Below are positions 49,179-52,692 of a stretch of DNA of 52,692 nucleotides, in pieces. The first letter of the stretch is position 1; each line of letters opens with the position of its first letter. Origin of the DNA: Myxococcales bacterium (lineage in GTDB: Bacteria; Myxococcota_A; Polyangia; Polyangiales; Polyangiaceae); the NCBI GenBank assembly GCA_016794345.1, contig JAEUKE010000035.1, positions 1 to 52,692 of the forward strand, given 5' to 3'. The position numbers and the translations under genes are program-made. Below the pieces are notes generated by a model. The model saw only the letters and a program-made list of their open reading frames with translations. It had not been told where the DNA came from and searched no databases.

Positions 49179-51562
49179 TGGGGTTTGGCGGACTTCGGTT
49201 GGTAGATGGGCCAAGGCTCGAACGGGCTCCTCGGGCGCGTGCCGGGCACGGCCGGACTTCGGGCCGACGCCGACGCCGACGCCGATGCCGATGCAGACGC
49301 CGACGCAGCTGCCGACGCGCTGGTCGTGGGTACGGGGCGGACGGGCGCCGGCGGGCTCGCCGCTGCGGGCGGACGTGGCGGTGCTTCTTTCGCGCTCGGT
49401 TTGCTTGCAGGGCGACCGGACGGCGCCGCCGCGATCGGCGTCGAGGTTTCCAGCTTGGCGACGTCGGCGACCGTCACCAGGTACCAATCCATCGACGCCA
49501 GCGGGTGGTAGGTGACGAGGACATCGCGGCCGTCGCGTTTCGTCGCGAGGTAGCCGCTCTCGCCCCGCGCGATCGCGGCTCGCACCTGCTCGTTTGCGAT
49601 CGTCTCCGGCTCCTTGCTGGCAGAGTCCTTTGCGTTCTGCGCGAGGACCTTCCCCGTCCTGTCGACGAGGAGCGAGAGGTCCACCTCGTCGGCGTCGGCC
49701 GCGAGCGCAGCGGCGATCGCTCGCCCGACATCGATCTCGAAATGGATCACGCCGAAAGGACGGCCGTCGCGGCTGTGAATCGCCGTCGCACACGTGAGGA
49801 GCAGGGTCTCCCCGGATGGGGTTGGTGGTCCCCACACCACGCCGCGTTCTCCCTTCGCCTTTTGATAGAGCGGCTCGCTGCGGCCGTCGGCGCTTTCGGC
49901 GAGCCCGCTCATCCCTGGGTAGGCGGCGGTGAGGCCGTCCTCCAGAGCAAACACGATGCGCCTGACCGGCGCGCCGGCCTTGGCCAGCAGCTCGACCTGG
50001 CCGGCTGGAGGCAGGCGCCGCCCGTCCTCTCCCAGGCTGTCGATCAGCGTGTTCGGCAGCGTCATCCCCAGCGCCTGGAGCGCACCGAAGCTGGAGGCCG
50101 TTTGGGCGTCGTCGGTGCCGGGCGCCCGCGCCGCGACGAGCCAATCGAAGCTTACGCGCTTGCCATAGAAGGCCGATTCCACGAGGCCCTCCAGCGCTGC
50201 GTCGCCCGGCTTGAACCGCTCCTCCGTGAGGAGACCGAGCGGTGCGACGTCGCCCTTCTCCAACATGATGCCGGCTGCCCCGGCCAGTCGCTGCAGCGAT
50301 TCCTGATATCCCAACAGGGTCGCATCGAGCTGTTGCGCCCGGGTGGAAGAGTCGGACTGGACCTCGACGAGCCGGACCTCGCGGTTCCGCTTCTCCGCGA
50401 GCAGGACCTGGTTGTAGCCCCATATCCCGGCCGCGGCGGCCACACCGAGCAGGAACGTCCCCGCCACGATCCCGACGGCGAGCATGCGGTGTTTGCTCAG
50501 CCAGCGGCCCATCTTTCGAGGGAGCGAGTCGGGAAGCGCCCGCACCTCCTCGCCGCTCATGAAGCGCCGGACGTCGGCCGCGAGCTCGGCCACGGAAGCG
50601 TACCGATCCCCCGGGCGAATCTGGCACGCGCGATCGACGACGGCGATGAGCTCTCGTGGCACGCTGCTCGATGCCTTCATCGGATTGCGCTTGCCTTGAA
50701 GCGCGCTGACCAGGGCCATCTGGACGTTGGCGCCAGCCATGGCGACCTCGAGCGTGAGGATCTCCTGGAGCATCAAGCCCAGCGCGTAGAGATCGCTTCG
50801 GCCGTCGAGCTCGGTGTTCTTGGCCGCGGCCTGCTCCGGCGACATGTATTGCGGTGTTCCCACGACCGTCCCGGTACGAGTCTGATTCGACGGGAGGGCG
50901 GATGGGTCCGCATCCTGGGGCTCGACCGCCCGATCTTGCGTGGAGCCGGCCGCGCCGATCTGACGCGCGACGCCCCAGTCCACGACGTAGACCTCGTTGA
51001 ATCGGCCAATCATCACGTTCGCGGGCTTGAGGTCGCGGTGGATGACCCCGCGGGTGTGGGCATAGGCCACGGCGTCGCAGACCTTGACGAAGATCTCGAG
51101 CCGCGTGGAGAGCGAGTGCTCGTCGTCGAGAGGGCTCTTGGCATTGACCAGCGCAGCGGTCTCGCGGAGCAGCTGCTCGAGCTCTTTGCCCTGCACGAGC
51201 TTCATCGCATAGGACATCGACGTGTCCTTCCGGTCGAAGCCATAGACCGGAACGATGTGTGGGTGGTCCAGCTGGGCGGTGATCTGCATCTCGCTGACGA
51301 AGCGCTGAAGCAGGGCGCCGTCTCGCGAAGCCCGAGGGAGGAGGGACTTCAGGGCTACCGTCCGGCGCAGGACCGGATCGCGAGCCAGGCTGACCGCGCC
51401 CATCGCACCTTCACCCAGCTTGCCGAGGATCTCGTAGCCGGCGCTCGCGTCAGGCTGCGATGGGAGCGACGCGGTGCCCTCGGGGATGCCCGTGACCTCG
51501 ACCGGACGGAGCGCGTCGGCCAGGCTGCTCGTGGCGGAGGTGGGGGAGTCGGAGGAGCTCAC
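49175..51562 (-). CDS. transmembrane Ser/Thr protein kinase with Cache-like sensor
   Basis: 795 residues from GTG. Kinase domain at about 43-335: Gly-loop GKLGEGAMGAV (47-57), Lys 72 in VALKSLL, HRDLKPANV at 175-183, DWG at 195-197 in place of DFG, APE-like SPEQ. A TM helix lies at about 360-382. About 300 extracytoplasmic residues follow, ending YHPLASMDWYLVTVADV, a Cache-like pattern. The C-terminus is an Ala/Ser tract plus Pro-rich end. It is the middle gene of a three-gene overlapping operon, between the DUF1554 lipoprotein and the PEGA protein. The ORF is open to 51625, but the GTG overlapping the upstream stop is preferred. Confidence 0.92.
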   Translation of the reverse strand: MSSSDSPTSATSSLADALRPVEVTGIPEGTASLPSQPDASAGYEILGKLGEGAMGAVSLARDPVLRRTVALKSLLPRASRDGALLQRFVSEMQITAQLDHPHIVPVYGFDRKDTSMSYAMKLVQGKELEQLLRETAALVNAKSPLDDEHSLSTRLEIFVKVCDAVAYAHTRGVIHRDLKPANVMIGRFNEVYVVDWGVARQIGAAGSTQDRAVEPQDADPSALPSNQTRTGTVVGTPQYMSPEQAAAKNTELDGRSDLYALGLMLQEILTLEVAMAGANVQMALVSALQGKRNPMKASSSVPRELIAVVDRACQIRPGDRYASVAELAADVRRFMSGEEVRALPDSLPRKMGRWLSKHRMLAVGIVAGTFLLGVAAAAGIWGYNQVLLAEKRNREVRLVEVQSDSSTRAQQLDATLLGYQESLQRLAGAAGIMLEKGDVAPLGLLTEERFKPGDAALEGLVESAFYGKRVSFDWLVAARAPGTDDAQTASSFGALQALGMTLPNTLIDSLGEDGRRLPPAGQVELLAKAGAPVRRIVFALEDGLTAAYPGMSGLAESADGRSEPLYQKAKGERGVVWGPPTPSGETLLLTCATAIHSRDGRPFGVIHFEIDVGRAIAAALAADADEVDLSLLVDRTGKVLAQNAKDSASKEPETIANEQVRAAIARGESGYLATKRDGRDVLVTYHPLASMDWYLVTVADVAKLETSTPIAAAPSGRPASKPSAKEAPPRPPAAASPPAPVRPVPTTSASAAASASASASASASASARSPAVPGTRPRSPFEPWPIYQPKSAKPQ
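49263..49318. repeat. 6-base tandem repeat coding Ala-Ser tract
   Basis: About nine imperfect GCCGAC/GCCGAT/GCAGAC units encode the (Ser-Ala)n stretch near the kinase C-terminus. It could vary in length between strains by slippage. Confidence 0.6.
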
Positions 51563-52479
51563 TGTTCGAAGCAATACAGCTGAGCCGTGTCGGCGCAGCT
51601 TCCGCTGGTTTCCTGCTGGGTCCATTCCTCCGTGAAGGCAGCGGCGTCACCGATGGTGACTTCTCCGTTTTGGGTGGTCCAGCCGTTGCAATCCAGGCCG
51701 CTCGCCAACCCCGCCGGTGTCGTTCCCGTCCAGACTGCGGTCGCCATGACGGGCGTCAGGCTCTCCGTCAGATCGATCGGGTGGTCGAGCGCGAGATCGG
51801 TCGTCAGCTGGGCGAATGAATCGGCAAGGAGGGTGAAGTCGAGCAGCATGTAAGGGGCCGCGGGCTGCGTCTCGAAGCGCTCTGCCACCGCGTTCGTGTT
51901 GGCCTCTTCGCTGAGCCACGCACGCCACTCTCCGCCCAGCTTCTGGCTATCTGCGATCGTCTGACAGCGCATGTCCGCGCCCGCCACGCCGCCGATCTCC
52001 TGCAAGGTCACCGAGTCTTCGGTGACGAATGCGCGGCGCCCCGGCGCCTCACAACCATCATCGGGCCCCGTCTCCGGCTGCGTGATGTTGACGAACCCGC
52101 TCTTGCAGAACGACTGGCAAACGCCGTCGACGCACCGAGGGGTCTCGACGTTCTCGTCTTTCACACAGGCCCGGCCGCATTCGCCGCAGTTCTCGACGTC
52201 GTTGCTCAGGTCGGCGTTGCAGCCGCCGCCCTCGCCACCGTCGCCTCCCATGTTCGTCCCCGAGGACGACGTGTCGCTGCTGCTGCTCCCGCCGCCTTGG
52301 CCCTTCCCGCTGGAGCTCGTCGTCGAGGCGCGCCCACCCTCCCCGCCCGAGCCTGCGCCCGTGCCGGTCTCCGATGGCTCGACGCCTGGACACCCGAACG
52401 AGAGGACCGCCAACACACCCACCCACCGTATCCCGATGGCCACCCCATCTCGATCTGCGCGCAAAGCAATTCCAAGCAT
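51559..52479 (-). CDS. DUF1554 lectin-like lipoprotein
   Basis: 306 residues. Lipobox FGC in the signal (WVGVLAVLSFGC), then a Gly/Ser tether (GGEGGRASTTSSSGKGQGGG), a short Cys module (CNADLSNDVENCGECGRAC) and a DUF1554 domain from about 150: RRAFVTEDSVTLQEIGGVAGA, ADMRCQTIADS, WRAWLSEEANTNAVAERF, SGLDCNGWTTQ and the last Cys in QLYCFEQ. DUF1554 has a C-type-lectin-like (endostatin) fold and binds glycans or proteins outside the cell. Its stop overlaps the kinase GTG, so it is probably the surface partner of that kinase. Confidence 0.9.
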   Translation of the reverse strand: MLGIALRADRDGVAIGIRWVGVLAVLSFGCPGVEPSETGTGAGSGGEGGRASTTSSSGKGQGGGSSSSDTSSSGTNMGGDGGEGGGCNADLSNDVENCGECGRACVKDENVETPRCVDGVCQSFCKSGFVNITQPETGPDDGCEAPGRRAFVTEDSVTLQEIGGVAGADMRCQTIADSQKLGGEWRAWLSEEANTNAVAERFETQPAAPYMLLDFTLLADSFAQLTTDLALDHPIDLTESLTPVMATAVWTGTTPAGLASGLDCNGWTTQNGEVTIGDAAAFTEEWTQQETSGSCADTAQLYCFEQ

Positions 52480-52692
52480 GTCTCAGGCTAGCAGTTTGCT
52501 GGCAAAGTCTCCGCCCTCCGTTCTGGACCCATCCTGCCCGCCCTTTCACCCCCCTACACCGCGATTCGGATGCGATGACCGCGCGCCGCTTCCGCGACCC
52601 CCAAGGGGTGAGGGGTCGCTCCCGCGGCGCCAGGCCTTCTCTCTGCATCCGGCGGTCGTAACTCCTGGCCGAGGACCGAATCAGGGCATTCG
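52480..52692. other. upstream region of the DUF1554 operon, no gene seen
   Basis: 213 bases to the window end. Frames are open but give Arg/Pro-rich noise. It should contain the operon promoter; no clear motif is visible. Confidence 0.5.

Overview
The window looks like a chromosomal segment of a myxobacterium, most likely of the Polyangiales (Sorangium/Polyangium/Labilithrix type); this is inferred from content, not from a marker gene. GC is high (hand-counted lines are mostly 65-72%). There are many lipoproteins whose lipobox Cys is followed by a Gly/Ser/Thr-rich tether. Other typical traits are DUF4215 Cys-rich repeats with a fibro-slime domain, a MYXO-CTERM-like tail, an ADYC-domain protein, a transmembrane Ser/Thr kinase with a PEGA partner, and frequent GTGA/ATGA four-base gene overlaps. 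No rRNA, tRNA, CRISPR array or intact insertion sequence was seen.

Layout. 1-7.8 kb: a small membrane protein, then a minus-strand operon read from 7.8 kb down to 0.3 kb (RlmI-type rRNA methyltransferase, HAD phosphatase, unknown protein, heterodimeric ABC exporter, PH-like membrane protein). 8-16 kb: outer-membrane barrel, lipoprotein plus SRPBCC protein, S1-fold protease, DDAH-like hydrolase, PhoD phosphatase, large membrane protein. 16-25.5 kb: Cys-rich lipoprotein, DUF2288 protein, a frameshifted histidine-kinase remnant, the fibro-slime lipoprotein, a secreted alpha/beta hydrolase, oligopeptidase PrlC, a VCBS/FG-GAP lipoprotein, ArgC. 25.6-36.4 kb: two unknown envelope proteins, winged-helix DNA-binding protein plus fatty acid desaturase, an SPFH operon, MobA plus lipoprotein, an FHA/histidine kinase/receiver protein and an ABC-F ATPase.

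36.5-38.4 kb is a lower-GC two-gene insertion (AAA_21 ATPase plus DUF4276 TOPRIM-like protein), a probable anti-phage system. 38.6-44.7 kb holds a divergent MBOAT/SGNH acyl-transfer pair, a lipoprotein, a Cys/Met-metabolism PLP enzyme and a second copy of the PH-like membrane protein. 44.75-46.89 kb is the largest gap in an otherwise dense window. It has no convincing ORF, contains dense hairpins, ends in a strong orphan minus-strand intrinsic terminator at 44805-44854, and its far side has an AT-rich dip with DnaA-box-like sites. It is the best candidate here for an undescribed element, possibly a large structured RNA. 46.9-47.9 kb is a two-gene cassette of a tiny secreted Asn-Gly repeat peptide and an ADYC lipoprotein. 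48.2-52.5 kb is an overlapping operon of a DUF1554 lectin-like lipoprotein, a transmembrane Ser/Thr kinase and a PEGA/TPR-type membrane protein.

Together the genes describe a cell that invests heavily in its surface: tethered adhesins, surface sensing by phosphorylation, envelope polysaccharide acylation and export. Housekeeping genes (argC, mobA, prlC, rlmI-like) are interspersed, with one defence insertion.
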